Assembly: GCA_017480285.1 (NCBI GenBank)
Contig: JAFVAX010000069.1
Span: 1 to 36,939 of the forward strand
Direction of reading: 5' to 3'
DNA: 36,939 bases
Source: Paludibacteraceae bacterium
GTDB taxonomy: Bacteria; Bacteroidota; Bacteroidia; Bacteroidales; Paludibacteraceae
In this document: piece after piece, positions 27,753-36,939 of the stretch
Layout of the letters: the number at the start of each line of letters is the position of its first letter
Position numbering within the stretch: position 1 is the stretch's first letter
The notes under the pieces: generated by a model
What the model saw: the letters and a program-made list of their open reading frames with translations, nothing else
Told to the model about the DNA's origin: nothing
Database searches by the model: none
Position numbers and translations under genes: made by a program

Positions 27753-28070
27753 TTACTCCTCGTAAACTCCTATAGAACAACCATATTCGAACTCGAAGGT
27801 GAGGATAAGTTGTACCTGCTCGTAACTCAGTTGCAGGTGTTCTTCCTCTACTTTGTCAAGAACGAACTGCAAGAGGTCAGACTCGTCAACTTCACCTTCT
27901 AAGGCAGTTTCTGTTTCTTCATTATAGAGGTCGCTTTGCTCGTAGAAGTCGTCCACAAAATCAAGCACATCGCCTACAGTATCTTCTGTAAGGTTTTGTT
28001 TATCCTGCTCGGGGATATGTTCTAAAATATAGCGGATAGCCTCTTGTTCGTCGTAAACGGGCAGTGCCAT
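27753..28070 (-). CDS. Small acidic protein of unknown function
   Basis: The 105-residue protein is very acidic (for example EETETALEGEVDESD) and probably helical. I do not recognise a family. It lies 2 bases after V-ATPase subunit K and 2 bases before the acyltransferase, so it is translated from the same transcript. The sequence has no signal peptide or membrane helix. Confidence 0.7.
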   Translation of the reverse strand: MALPVYDEQEAIRYILEHIPEQDKQNLTEDTVGDVLDFVDDFYEQSDLYNEETETALEGEVDESDLLQFVLDKVEEEHLQLSYEQVQLILTFEFEYGCSIGVYEE

Positions 28071-28072
28071 AA

Positions 28073-28519
<447 letters not shown>

Positions 28520-28542
28520 TTAACAATTTAATAATTTGAGAC

Positions 28543-30453
28543 TCAACTCTTAACTGCAAAAGGCTCGTAGAGTTGTCCTTTGCCTTCGTAGCCGGAGTTC
28601 TTAAAGTACTCTACAAACGACAGACGAAGCGGGTGTACAAAGGCTCCGAGTGCCGACATAGCAAGGTTGAGTAAGTGCCCGATAAGCAGTATGACTATGA
28701 ACGGCAGCCATTGCCAAGTAGCCCCTTCGGTAGAGCCTCCCATAACCATGAGTCCGAGGTTATTGAACGCGCCACCAAGCATTCCGCCTGCAAGTCCGAG
28801 GGCATACAGACGGATATACGAGAGCGTATCGCCCAAGATACCTGTTGCCATGTTGTAGGTATCCCAAAGACCTGCACCAATGTTGATAAGCGGGTTGCGA
28901 CCGGGAGTGTTGAATATATAAATACCCAAAGCCGAAACGATGGCTATTGAGATAAGTACTATCTTCGTAATGTTCATCGGAACAGAGAGTGCCATACATA
29001 CGATGAAGGCCGACAGACCACCTACAATAAGCAATGTCCAACCCCAAGTAGCCAATTGATTGCGGAAACCGAAACGCTTGGTATAGCACAGCGCTTTCAC
29101 AACCATTGCCAAACATATATGGAACACACCGATAAGAATCGACAGAACCATAGCGGCATCATATCCGCCAGACAGACCTTCAGATGCATAGACGGCTTTG
29201 CTTACATAGCGAATACCTCCTTCAGTTAGAACTTTACCGTTAAGGAAAAGGTAGTCGATTTGCGGAAATACCATACTTAAATCCACACCAAAAGCCGTGC
29301 CAAGGAAGAAACCGACAACAAGCGTTCCGACACCTAAAGTTGTAATAATCGGTCCCAAACCTTCGAACATAGCGATATTCACTTTCTTATAATGTACGAG
29401 CAAGCCGAACAGAATAAGCAAAATGCCATAGCCTGCATCACCCATACACATTGAGAAGAACAACAGATAGAAGGGGGCTAAAATTGGTGTCGGGTCAAAC
29501 TCGCCATAAACAGGCCAGCCATACATGCCGGTAAAGACCTCAAAGAGTTTGGTAAACCAATTGTTGCGCAGTTTAACAGGTGTCGGGTCAGCCTCTGTCG
29601 GGTCAACCGCCTCAAAGAGTATATGTTCGTCTTGAAGCATCTCCTCAAGTTGCGGTACATTTTCAACCGGGCAATAACCTTCCAACAGACAAAGTTTGTC
29701 TTCCGCAAGGGCTGTTGTATTGAGATGAACTGTTTTCCAATCTATAGCCGAACGCAGTTCTTTGCAGACAGCTTTAAGGTTGTTGATGTTAGCGATAGCC
29801 CAACCTTGCAGATTGCCTTCTGCTGCTACTAAAAGATGCCTCAATGCCTCTAAATCAGTCCGTAACTGTTCGGCATTATGCTCTTGCAACTTCACTTCAT
29901 CGGCAGGCACATCCACACTAACCGAACGACGCTCAACCGTTACGAAATAAACCAATTCCTTTGTTTGAGCCACTACAACTGCATTGTATAGTTGCGCAAA
30001 CTCATCTTCATCGAACGACTTCGGACTGCAAGTAAAGAAACGCATTCTGTAGCCTGCATCTTGGAGGGCATTTATTTTGTCGGTTGAATAGTTGCCCCAT
30101 ACCTGCATAGCAGAAATCTGTTTTGTCAAATCATTCATTGAGTTAATAACTCTCTGATGTTCTGCCTGCAACTGTCGGAAATCGGAAAGCAACTTCTCGG
30201 CAAACACAATGGCATCCGGAAAGGCTTCTGCCTTGGATGCAATACTGTCTTTTAGCAGATAACTCTCCACTTCAGGCACTGTTTTCTCAACCTGTGAGAG
30301 CAAGTTTATCTCTTTTGTAAGTTGTTCGTCTTCAGGGGCACCTTCAGCTTTCTTTTCAACATGCAACACACCTAAATCACGCAACCGAGCGAGAAAAAGG
30401 TCGTATTGCTTGTGGAACACAAGAAAGCTGTATTTCTTCATTTTGGCTATCAT
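28543..30453 (-). CDS. V-type ATPase membrane stator subunit I
   Basis: The 636-residue protein starts MIAKMKKYSFLVFHKQYD and has a long soluble N-terminal half (about 1-310, partly coiled coil), then about seven or eight membrane helices. The conserved channel arginine is seen in DTLSYIRLYALGLAGG (Arg548), followed by HLLNLAMSALGAFVHPLRLSFVEYF. This subunit forms the ion half-channels beside the K ring. Length is normal and no lesion is seen. It follows subunit D by 15 bases. Confidence 0.95.
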   Translation of the reverse strand: MIAKMKKYSFLVFHKQYDLFLARLRDLGVLHVEKKAEGAPEDEQLTKEINLLSQVEKTVPEVESYLLKDSIASKAEAFPDAIVFAEKLLSDFRQLQAEHQRVINSMNDLTKQISAMQVWGNYSTDKINALQDAGYRMRFFTCSPKSFDEDEFAQLYNAVVVAQTKELVYFVTVERRSVSVDVPADEVKLQEHNAEQLRTDLEALRHLLVAAEGNLQGWAIANINNLKAVCKELRSAIDWKTVHLNTTALAEDKLCLLEGYCPVENVPQLEEMLQDEHILFEAVDPTEADPTPVKLRNNWFTKLFEVFTGMYGWPVYGEFDPTPILAPFYLLFFSMCMGDAGYGILLILFGLLVHYKKVNIAMFEGLGPIITTLGVGTLVVGFFLGTAFGVDLSMVFPQIDYLFLNGKVLTEGGIRYVSKAVYASEGLSGGYDAAMVLSILIGVFHICLAMVVKALCYTKRFGFRNQLATWGWTLLIVGGLSAFIVCMALSVPMNITKIVLISIAIVSALGIYIFNTPGRNPLINIGAGLWDTYNMATGILGDTLSYIRLYALGLAGGMLGGAFNNLGLMVMGGSTEGATWQWLPFIVILLIGHLLNLAMSALGAFVHPLRLSFVEYFKNSGYEGKGQLYEPFAVKS

Positions 30454-30468
30454 AATATATATTTGATA

Positions 30469-31065
30469 TTAGACCGTTTCGTTCTCTCTTTTTGATTTTA
30501 CTATCTTTTGGCTTGATTTAGAGAGGTTTTCCTCATCCTCCATAAAGCGTTTGATTTTCCTTATAGCATCTTCATAGCCCGGAATTTGCACTTTTTCAAA
30601 CAGGTTCACTTTCTGCGTTGATTTCTTTCGTGCATACTCCAAAAGGTTGAGTTTCTGTCTGCTAAACTCCTGCTCTATACCTACTTGTGCCAACTCTTTG
30701 AGTTGTACAAAGCCATCGGCAAACCATTTAGGCGACGAGAAAATACTGAAAGGCTTGGTCGTATAAACCACCTCTTGCAGGACCGGTACACGCACGCCTG
30801 CGATTTTCTTTATCGTCATCCTAACATCGTCAACATGCAAAAGTGTAGTGTCGAACTCGCCATAAAGAGCCAACATTTGATCGTATGCATTGATACGGCG
30901 TTCTACTTCAGCATCAAGGCGTTTGATTTCGTCTTTGGCTTTTTTTACTTCCAAACGAAGAGCCGACTCCTTGTTTTTAAGCGTCGGCAAAGCGCGTACA
31001 CGCATCTTCAGGTTTTTCTCAAGGGTCTGAAGAGAAGTTTTGTTGTATTGAAATGCTATAGCCAT
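30469..31065 (-). CDS. V-type ATPase central-stalk subunit D
   Basis: The 198-residue, largely coiled-coil protein has the N-terminal motif FQYNKTSLQTLEKNLKMRVRALPTLKNKESALR, typical of bacterial subunit D. It forms the rotating axle. It is the first gene of the operon here. No A, B or E subunit lies upstream within the window, and its own promoter is at 31111-31142. The start is preceded by the dispersed ACAATTCACA repeat. Confidence 0.92.
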   Translation of the reverse strand: MAIAFQYNKTSLQTLEKNLKMRVRALPTLKNKESALRLEVKKAKDEIKRLDAEVERRINAYDQMLALYGEFDTTLLHVDDVRMTIKKIAGVRVPVLQEVVYTTKPFSIFSSPKWFADGFVQLKELAQVGIEQEFSRQKLNLLEYARKKSTQKVNLFEKVQIPGYEDAIRKIKRFMEDEENLSKSSQKIVKSKRENETV

Positions 31066-31067
31066 CT

Positions 31068-31092
31068 TTACAATTCACAATTTACAATTCAC
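31068..31092. repeat. Dispersed short repeat, copy 2
   Basis: This stretch is made of the same alternating 10-base units as 318-342, with a 19-base identical core. It lies in the leader of the V-ATPase operon, three bases before the subunit D start codon. Confidence 0.6.
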
Positions 31093-31110
31093 ATTATAGA
31101 ATTACAGTCG

Positions 31111-31142
31111 CAAATTTAACATAAATTATTCAAAAAAACAAA
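31111..31142 (-). promoter_or_regulatory. Promoter of the V-ATPase D-I-K operon
   Basis: TTTG (31139-31142 on the minus strand), 20 bases and TAAATTTG (31111-31118). The start would be near 31104, 39 bases before the ATG. Confidence 0.6.
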
Positions 31143-31186
31143 AAAAATTGCTTTTTTTGCAGAAAAAATAACAAAACACGAAAATA

Positions 31187-31222
31187 ATCAAAAAAAATAA
31201 GGTATGCACTGAGGCACACCTT
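31187..31222 (-). terminator. Terminator of the Sus-type operon
   Basis: AAGGTATGC (31199-31207) and GCACACCTT (31214-31222) pair with one mismatch. On the minus strand the stem is followed by a run of eight T. It lies 26 bases behind the lipoprotein stop. Confidence 0.75.
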
Positions 31223-31248
31223 ACTTTCTTATTATCGTTCAGCTACGA

Positions 31249-32226
31249 TTATTCGCAACCTTTTGCTTTTTTGTCGGCTTCAGTAGCGGACTCGCAGCAA
31301 ATCTCATCAAGCGGAATGTACTTATAGAAGTTCTCTACTGTAAAATCAACTGTCAGATCATCAAGAACAGCATTGTCAGCACCTACCCAGCAAGCCTTAT
31401 CTGCGTCGTGGCGCATTGAGTTATTCTCATCCCAACCACCAAGAGTTGCTTTAACTTCCTTGTTGAGTTGAACTTGAGTAAGAGTTGCAGTCCAAACGGT
31501 ACGCTCTGCGTTAGGAGTCATCTCAACGCTACCACCTGACCAATTGTCGAATGCACCTGTCAAGAAAACCTTATCTTCTGCCGGAATAGCAGGTGTGTTA
31601 ACGGTTACAGCGATATCGAACAAATCAGGCTCAACGCAAGGAGTGTCTTTCCAACCTTGACCTTGCATTTCGATGTAGATAACACCTTCTGACAAGAAGT
31701 TGATGTTTCCGTTAGTAATATGAACATCGCCTGTTGTCTGTTCAAGAACGGTGATTTCTTCTTCGCTCTTTGTCCATTCGTAGTTCCAATCTGGCACACC
31801 ACCTTCGTTATTCAAACATGGGTGACCACCATAAAGAACTGCTTCACCTTCGCTGTCAACACCACCTTCGCCAAGGTCAACAACTGCTTTGTACCAACCA
31901 TCAAAGCCTTCGATAGCCTCAAAGTTCACGAAGTATTCCCATGAGCCACCTGCTACATTTTCACCACGCATTGCAAAACCGTTGCAATAGTATTCGCCCT
32001 CGTTGATTTTAGCAACATTGATAACAACAACGCCTTTTCCTGCAACTTGCTCAACAACAGGCATATCGCCTTGCGGTTGCGGCTGTGGTTCCGGATCGGG
32101 ATCAACCTTTGTAGTGTCTTCCTGTGGAGGAATAATCTCTTTTTCTTTTTTCTTACATGAGGTGTTGAACGCCATTGTAAGACCTGCTACTAACATAGCA
32201 GCGAGCATCAATTTGTTTGCTTTCAT
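31249..32226 (-). CDS. Surface lipoprotein in the SusE/F position
   Basis: The 325-residue protein has a lipoprotein signal (FNTS-C, Cys24), then a charged KKKEKE stretch and an Asp/Pro/Gln linker (DPDPEPQPQPQ). Its C-terminal part contains VFLTGAFDNWSGGSVEMTP and VWTATLTQVQ, the pattern of SusE/F-type or CBM-like starch-binding folds. It lies 36 bases after the SusD stop and is co-transcribed. It likely binds the glycan imported by the SusC/SusD pair. The glycan is unknown, and no hydrolase gene is visible here. Confidence 0.8.
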   Translation of the reverse strand: MKANKLMLAAMLVAGLTMAFNTSCKKKEKEIIPPQEDTTKVDPDPEPQPQPQGDMPVVEQVAGKGVVVINVAKINEGEYYCNGFAMRGENVAGGSWEYFVNFEAIEGFDGWYKAVVDLGEGGVDSEGEAVLYGGHPCLNNEGGVPDWNYEWTKSEEEITVLEQTTGDVHITNGNINFLSEGVIYIEMQGQGWKDTPCVEPDLFDIAVTVNTPAIPAEDKVFLTGAFDNWSGGSVEMTPNAERTVWTATLTQVQLNKEVKATLGGWDENNSMRHDADKACWVGADNAVLDDLTVDFTVENFYKYIPLDEICCESATEADKKAKGCE

Positions 32227-32261
32227 TTTGATAAAAATTTAAGTTAATAAATAAAGGTTAA

Positions 32262-34085
32262 TTAGTTATAGTTTTCGTTTTGTTTCAAGTTCGGATTAGC
32301 AGTTATATCCGACTGTGGAAGCGGGAAAATGTTTCTATGCTCGTCGATAGAGCCTTGGAAAATTTTTCCTGCTTTAAGTTCCCAAGAATAGGTATTTCCG
32401 GTGAACAATCCGTAACGGACAAGATCCACACGGCGGCGTCCTTCGCAGTAGAACTCACGCCCCCATTCGTCAAGAACATCCTCAAGAGTATAACCGCCTT
32501 TCTCTTCAGCGTGCGCACGACGGCGAAGCGTATTGACCGCTTCGTCTGATGACATTCCTTGAGCAGCACCACCACGCAAAACGGCTTCTGCGTATGTCAG
32601 ATATGCCTCAGCAGCACGCATAAGCGGTATGTCAGTGTCCGGGAACTTAGAGTCGGTCGGCTTACGATTAGGATCTGCACAAAGGTTGGAGAACTTCTGT
32701 ATTGCCCAGCCAGACAAAAACTCATCGGCAGCATTTGCCTTGTTGGCACCCATATTGCAAGCGAATACAGAATAAACGGTAACAGAATCTTTTTTCTCTT
32801 CATCCCATTTCTTTACAGGGTTATAGAGATTATAATTGCAGAACAAAGCACGATCATCTTTAGCCTTTAAAACCAATGTATCGGCAATACCTGCATTGTC
32901 GCCATAATACTTCTGTACATCTGCCATAAGGGTGGCATTTTCTGAATCTCTGTTTTCTCCACCATCTTCAAGTTTGTAAGTCTTTTGGTTAGGGAAGAAA
33001 AGTTGTACGAGTTGCTGGCGTGAGCGGATACATTTCCAACCTTCGGTAGTTCCCCAATAAGGCATACCGGTAGTATAAAGCGATGCTATCAGGAATTGTG
33101 AACCACCCCAAGAGCGGGTATATGCACCGTCTTGATTGATAGGTAGGATAATCTCTTGATAAGCCTGATTGACTCTTGTAAGGTCGTCGTTATCAGCCAT
33201 AAACAAGTGCTTATACACAGGAGCCAATTTATAAACATCAATAGCCTTCTTTGAGTAAATGGCTGCTTGTGTATAGTCGTTGGCAGTACCGCCGTTTTCA
33301 GCGTCATAGACAGCCGAGTTAAGATACAAGCGTGAGAGCAACACCCAGGCCGCACCTTGGTCAACACGATAATAAGCGGTTGCCATACGGGTGTTGTAGT
33401 CCATAAGGTCGTTTTCAATATCTTTCAATTCAGCAACAAGCCATTTGTACAAGTCTGCACGCTTAATTTGATGAGGATAGTTAGGATAGTTGCCTGAAAG
33501 TTCAATTACATCCGATGAGTTAGGGATAGCAATTTTGGTAGGGAAATCTTCGTCCGGCTGCAGAGTATTCTCTGATTTCGATACATTGAAAGGCACATTT
33601 CCGAAGAAGTCGAGCATGTACCAATAGTTGAGGGCACGAATGAAACGCACTTCAGCACGCTTTGTCGTTTCTGACTTGTCAGCAACATCAAGGAAAGTGT
33701 TGCAAAGGGTAATATCGAAGTTCAGACGAGCATAAGCGCCATACACAATCTCATTCGACGATGTCCAAGACGCAGAGCGCAGTTCGGCAAGTCCCACATC
33801 AGGCCATATCCAGTGGATAAGGTCGGACGAGTACTCATTCATAGCAAAGGTCATACGGTAGAAGCTTGACATACCTTCGTCGGAGAAACCGGCTATATCG
33901 CCACTACCGTCAGCACCTCTTTGACCTGTAGTGCCAAGAGTGTTGTAAATCTTACCCAACAGTTGGTCAACATTCATCTCAACCGTCATATTAGGGTCTT
34001 TAATCTCAACATTTAAGTCTTTGACACAAGCAGTAAGCAAAAGTGCTACAACTGCTGTCATACATATTTGAAATATCTTTTTCAT
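32262..34085 (-). CDS. SusD/RagB-family outer-membrane lipoprotein
   Basis: The 607-residue protein has a lipobox (LLTA-C, Cys20). TPR-like helices follow, with RAEVRFIRALNYWYMLDFFGNVPF and the C-terminal RRAHAEEKGGYTLEDVLDEWGREFYCEGRRRVDLVRYG, a hallmark of SusD proteins. It caps the SusC transporter and captures substrate. The stop is followed directly by the SusE-like gene and the start lies 21 bases after the SusC stop. The protein is complete. Confidence 0.97.
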   Translation of the reverse strand: MKKIFQICMTAVVALLLTACVKDLNVEIKDPNMTVEMNVDQLLGKIYNTLGTTGQRGADGSGDIAGFSDEGMSSFYRMTFAMNEYSSDLIHWIWPDVGLAELRSASWTSSNEIVYGAYARLNFDITLCNTFLDVADKSETTKRAEVRFIRALNYWYMLDFFGNVPFNVSKSENTLQPDEDFPTKIAIPNSSDVIELSGNYPNYPHQIKRADLYKWLVAELKDIENDLMDYNTRMATAYYRVDQGAAWVLLSRLYLNSAVYDAENGGTANDYTQAAIYSKKAIDVYKLAPVYKHLFMADNDDLTRVNQAYQEIILPINQDGAYTRSWGGSQFLIASLYTTGMPYWGTTEGWKCIRSRQQLVQLFFPNQKTYKLEDGGENRDSENATLMADVQKYYGDNAGIADTLVLKAKDDRALFCNYNLYNPVKKWDEEKKDSVTVYSVFACNMGANKANAADEFLSGWAIQKFSNLCADPNRKPTDSKFPDTDIPLMRAAEAYLTYAEAVLRGGAAQGMSSDEAVNTLRRRAHAEEKGGYTLEDVLDEWGREFYCEGRRRVDLVRYGLFTGNTYSWELKAGKIFQGSIDEHRNIFPLPQSDITANPNLKQNENYN

Positions 34086-34106
34086 AATTCTTTTACCATT
34101 AAAATG

Positions 34107-36939
34107 TTAGAATTGCAAACTCAAACCAACAAGCGAGGTCATAGAACGGGGATAGATATTACCGTCTATACCGCCAAAGATTTCAGGGTCAAGCCCCGAA
34201 TAGCCTGTGATGACAAAGGGGTTTTGGACAGTCAGATAAACACGACCGGCCAGAACATTCTCTTTTTTGAAGGAATAACCGACTGTGATGTTGTCGCAAC
34301 GGAGGAACGATGCGTTTTCAACATAGATGTCCATAAGTCGGGCATTCTCTGTCGAGATCGCAGATCCGGCATAACCTATCGTATGATTATAAGCGTCGAT
34401 TTGGTCAGCACGCAAGTTGGTGTAGCTATGGTCGCGATAAGGTGTCTGAACAGAGAACATACCACCGGCAAGCACTTGATTATAAACATAATTACCGAGC
34501 GAAGCACGAAGTGAAATACCTATATCAACATTATAGAACTGCCATTTTGTCTGGAAGCCGAAGGTCATATCCGGTGCAGAGTGATGATACGGGCGAAGGT
34601 CGGCATTGTCAATCGTACCGTTGCCGTCTTGGTCAATGATATGATAGTTGCCTTCCGCATCTTTCTCTGTACGATAAACCCAGAAAGTGTTAGAAGCATA
34701 ACCTTCCTGATGACGCATAATGTTAATACCATTGGATATATAACCCGTAGGAACGAAATAGTTTGCTCCTTCGCCGGATGTGAGTTTGCGAATCTTGTTG
34801 ATATTGTAAGTATAGTTCAAACTCAAGTCCCATTTGAATTTGCTCTTTGAGCGTGAGTGGTCAATAGCAACAGCGTTGAGCATCACTTCTATACCTTGAT
34901 TGCTAAGCGAACCGATGTTCTTGAATAGTTTGTCAGCATAGTTTGTTCCGGCGGGAATATCAACCTCTGCGATAAGGTCGGTAGTCAGACGATAGTAGTA
35001 ATCAAGATTGAGGTTGATACGGCTATTGAGCAAACCGAGGTCAATACCGGCATTGTAGGTAGTTGTCTTTTCCCAAGTGAGTTCATCGTTGAAACCTTGC
35101 GGACGGATGGTCTTTGTATAGATATAATTACCATCGGCATCTTTTGAACCGTCGGTATAATAAGCATAGTCTTGCGAATAGGTGTAACGACGCAGACCTA
35201 TATAGTCATCATAGAGGTCTTGCTGACCTGTTATACCATAACCCAAACGCAGTTTGAAATCGCTTACGACATTACTCTCACGAAGAGCGGCAAAGGTCTC
35301 TTTTATCTTCCAACCAAGAGCAACCGATGGAAAATATCCCCAGCGATGACCTTTTTGGAAACGCGACGAACCGTCAGCACGGAAAGTTGCAGTAAGCATA
35401 AGAGCATTCCAACCTATATAATTCAAACGGCCGAAGAAACTGACAAGATAGTTCTCTGTGATACTCTCGTTTGAAGACTCATTATAGTGTGTTCCGCGAA
35501 GTGTGGCATCCTTGTTTGTTTCAGGATATAATCCCCAGCCGCGATATGTGTAATCGCTATAGAAATGTTGCCACTCATAACCTGCCATAATGTCGAAGTG
35601 CTGAGTCTCGGTAAAATCTTTATAGTATTGAGCGTAAGCATTGAACTGAAGATTGTACTTGCTCTTCTTTTCAAGTTGCTCCCAACCATAATAGTTGTTT
35701 CCGAAAGAGTAGATATTCTCGTCCATAGGTTGGCGACCATAGGAATAGTCTGCACCAAAGTTGGCATGCAAACGGAGGTCTTCAAAACCGTGAATCTTAT
35801 AATCAACTTCCAAGTTGCCGATAAACACACCCGAATGAGCGCGATTGTTCTTATTTTTCAGTGCAGCCACAGGGTTAGATATACCTGCAACGGTATTGGT
35901 TGTATTATCCCAAACGGCATCATTGAGAGCAGCAACGCCACCATCGTTAGGTGTCTGATAAAAACCGCCAAATGCCTTATAAGTATCATCATATACAGGT
36001 TGTGTGGGGTCAAAACTGAGAGCCGAACCAACTATTCCGCCACCATCGGTATAACGGTTGAAACTGTACATACCTTTGGCATTCAAGTTGAAGGTAAGGT
36101 GTTTGTCAAGGAAACTCGGCGACAAGTTCAAAGAAGCCGTAACACGCTGCATTTGAGAAGTTTTAATCGCACCATTCTGCAAAGTATAACCAATAGATGC
36201 ACGATAAGGCATGTTCTTTGTGCCACCGGTAACAGAGAAGTTGTGGTCAGTAGAGATAGCCGGACGGAAAACCTCGTCTTGCCAATTAGTATTAGCATCA
36301 CCAATATCGGTCATATCAACACCGCGATATTTCAGGTAATCCTTATATTCTTTAGCACTAAGAGGCTCCATACGATTATTTATAATGCCTAAACTTACAT
36401 TTCCTTCGTAAGAGAATTTGGGTTTTGAACCTTGAGCACCTTTCTTTGTAGTAATAATGATAACACCATTGCTTGCACGCGAACCATAAATAGCGGTTGC
36501 AGAAGCGTCTTTTAGTACTGTGAAAGTCTCGATATCTGAAGGGTTAACCAATGATAGCGGGTTGCTAACGCCCTGAATACCATTGTTATCCATAGCCAAA
36601 CCGTCGATAACGATAAGAGGAGAGTTGCTTGCTGACAAAGACGAACCACCACGAATACGGATAGTTGCACCTGAACCCGGAGCACCACCATCAGAAGTTA
36701 CCTGAACACCGGCAATCTTACCTTGCATCATATCTGTTGCGTTGGTATTCAAACCTTTGTTCATATCGTCAGGTTTGATTGCCGTTACAGAACCTGTCGC
36801 ATCGTTTTTCTTGACAACACCGTAGCCCACAACCACTACTTCGTCCAGCACCTCCGAGTCCTCGGCAAGTTTGACTTTCATAACGGGTTGAGCCTTCAAC
36901 TCCTGAGTCTTGAAACCGATGTAACTAACTTGAACGGAA
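34107..36939 (-). CDS. SusC/RagA TonB-linked outer-membrane transporter, 5' end beyond window
   Basis: At least 943 residues are visible. The N-terminal end is cut by the window edge: upstream of the TTG at 36897-36899 the frame stays open, giving VQVSYIGFKTQE, the end of a carboxypeptidase-like plug-associated domain. EVVVVGYGVVKKNDATGSV follows, with a plug domain (IRIRGGSSLSASNSPLIVIDG and ASNGVIIITTKKG). A beta-barrel follows and ends MTSLVGLSLQF. It imports oligosaccharides or peptides with the SusD partner, powered by TonB. The substrate is unknown. Confidence 0.97.
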   Translation of the reverse strand, partial: SVQVSYIGFKTQELKAQPVMKVKLAEDSEVLDEVVVVGYGVVKKNDATGSVTAIKPDDMNKGLNTNATDMMQGKIAGVQVTSDGGAPGSGATIRIRGGSSLSASNSPLIVIDGLAMDNNGIQGVSNPLSLVNPSDIETFTVLKDASATAIYGSRASNGVIIITTKKGAQGSKPKFSYEGNVSLGIINNRMEPLSAKEYKDYLKYRGVDMTDIGDANTNWQDEVFRPAISTDHNFSVTGGTKNMPYRASIGYTLQNGAIKTSQMQRVTASLNLSPSFLDKHLTFNLNAKGMYSFNRYTDGGGIVGSALSFDPTQPVYDDTYKAFGGFYQTPNDGGVAALNDAVWDNTTNTVAGISNPVAALKNKNNRAHSGVFIGNLEVDYKIHGFEDLRLHANFGADYSYGRQPMDENIYSFGNNYYGWEQLEKKSKYNLQFNAYAQYYKDFTETQHFDIMAGYEWQHFYSDYTYRGWGLYPETNKDATLRGTHYNESSNESITENYLVSFFGRLNYIGWNALMLTATFRADGSSRFQKGHRWGYFPSVALGWKIKETFAALRESNVVSDFKLRLGYGITGQQDLYDDYIGLRRYTYSQDYAYYTDGSKDADGNYIYTKTIRPQGFNDELTWEKTTTYNAGIDLGLLNSRINLNLDYYYRLTTDLIAEVDIPAGTNYADKLFKNIGSLSNQGIEVMLNAVAIDHSRSKSKFKWDLSLNYTYNINKIRKLTSGEGANYFVPTGYISNGINIMRHQEGYASNTFWVYRTEKDAEGNYHIIDQDGNGTIDNADLRPYHHSAPDMTFGFQTKWQFYNVDIGISLRASLGNYVYNQVLAGGMFSVQTPYRDHSYTNLRADQIDAYNHTIGYAGSAISTENARLMDIYVENASFLRCDNITVGYSFKKENVLAGRVYLTVQNPFVITGYSGLDPEIFGGIDGNIYPRSMTSLVGLSLQF

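Noticed and set aside
35565..36392. 275-codon frame on the plus strand
   Set aside because: It is a shadow antisense to the clearly coding susC gene and its translation shows no domain.

Overview
The window looks like chromosome from a member of the Bacteroidetes, most likely order Bacteroidales. The evidence is repeated promoters of the form TTTG-N19/20-TAnnTTTG, a SusC/SusD pair, short BspA-type leucine-rich-repeat lipoproteins, a bacterial V-type ATPase with an LPxTQ rotor motif, a DUF6913-like gene next to dapA, and an exported nuclease with a C-terminal domain resembling a type IX secretion sorting signal. Species cannot be named from the sequence alone.

Left chromosomal part (1-9.76 kb). 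A gene-poor 589-base stretch with hairpins and an 18-bp tandem repeat precedes a leftward SIMPL-domain gene and a divergent MATE efflux gene. The MATE gene runs 27 bp into the 3' end of dapA on the other strand. dapA is the last gene of a tight leftward operon (exported endonuclease/exonuclease/phosphatase, ligA, DUF6913-like, dapA) with a clear promoter at 7919-7950. An HD-domain gene and an M23/LysM cell-wall peptidase lie upstream.

Accessory block (about 9.8-18.19 kb). This is probably an integrative element sitting at the 3' end of a tRNA-Leu(GAG) gene. From left to right it holds an XRE repressor, a DUF2693-like protein, an unknown protein, a small serine resolvase, three tandem paralogous LRR lipoproteins, a gpII/X-like replication protein on the opposite strand, a 30-codon small ORF, and a large serine recombinase whose last codons lie inside the tRNA gene. 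Two features stand out. Four copies of a 13-bp motif frame the divergent XRE/DUF2693 promoters. A long rod-like inverted repeat before the lipoprotein genes has a competing pairing partner next to a T-rich tract, so it may be a regulatory leader or a small RNA. No conjugation, relaxase or virion genes are visible, so the element may be mobilised by others or cryptic.

Right chromosomal part (18.2-36.9 kb). Three leftward tRNA genes (Gly-GCC, Leu-CAG, Leu-GAG) share a divergent intergenic region with a Wza-like export lipoprotein and a Wzc-like chain-length/ATPase protein. A long leftward run from 31065 to 21881 starts with V-ATPase subunits D, I and K and continues without an obvious terminator through an acidic protein, an LpxL/HtrB-like acyltransferase, a GT2, a NodB-like deacetylase, a GT4-HAD fusion and a polytopic membrane protein. 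V-ATPase subunits A, B and E are absent from this locus. The window ends in a SusC/SusD/surface-lipoprotein glycan-uptake operon, with the 5' end of susC cut by the window edge.

All calls come from reading the sequence and supplied translations. No database search or folding calculation was run.
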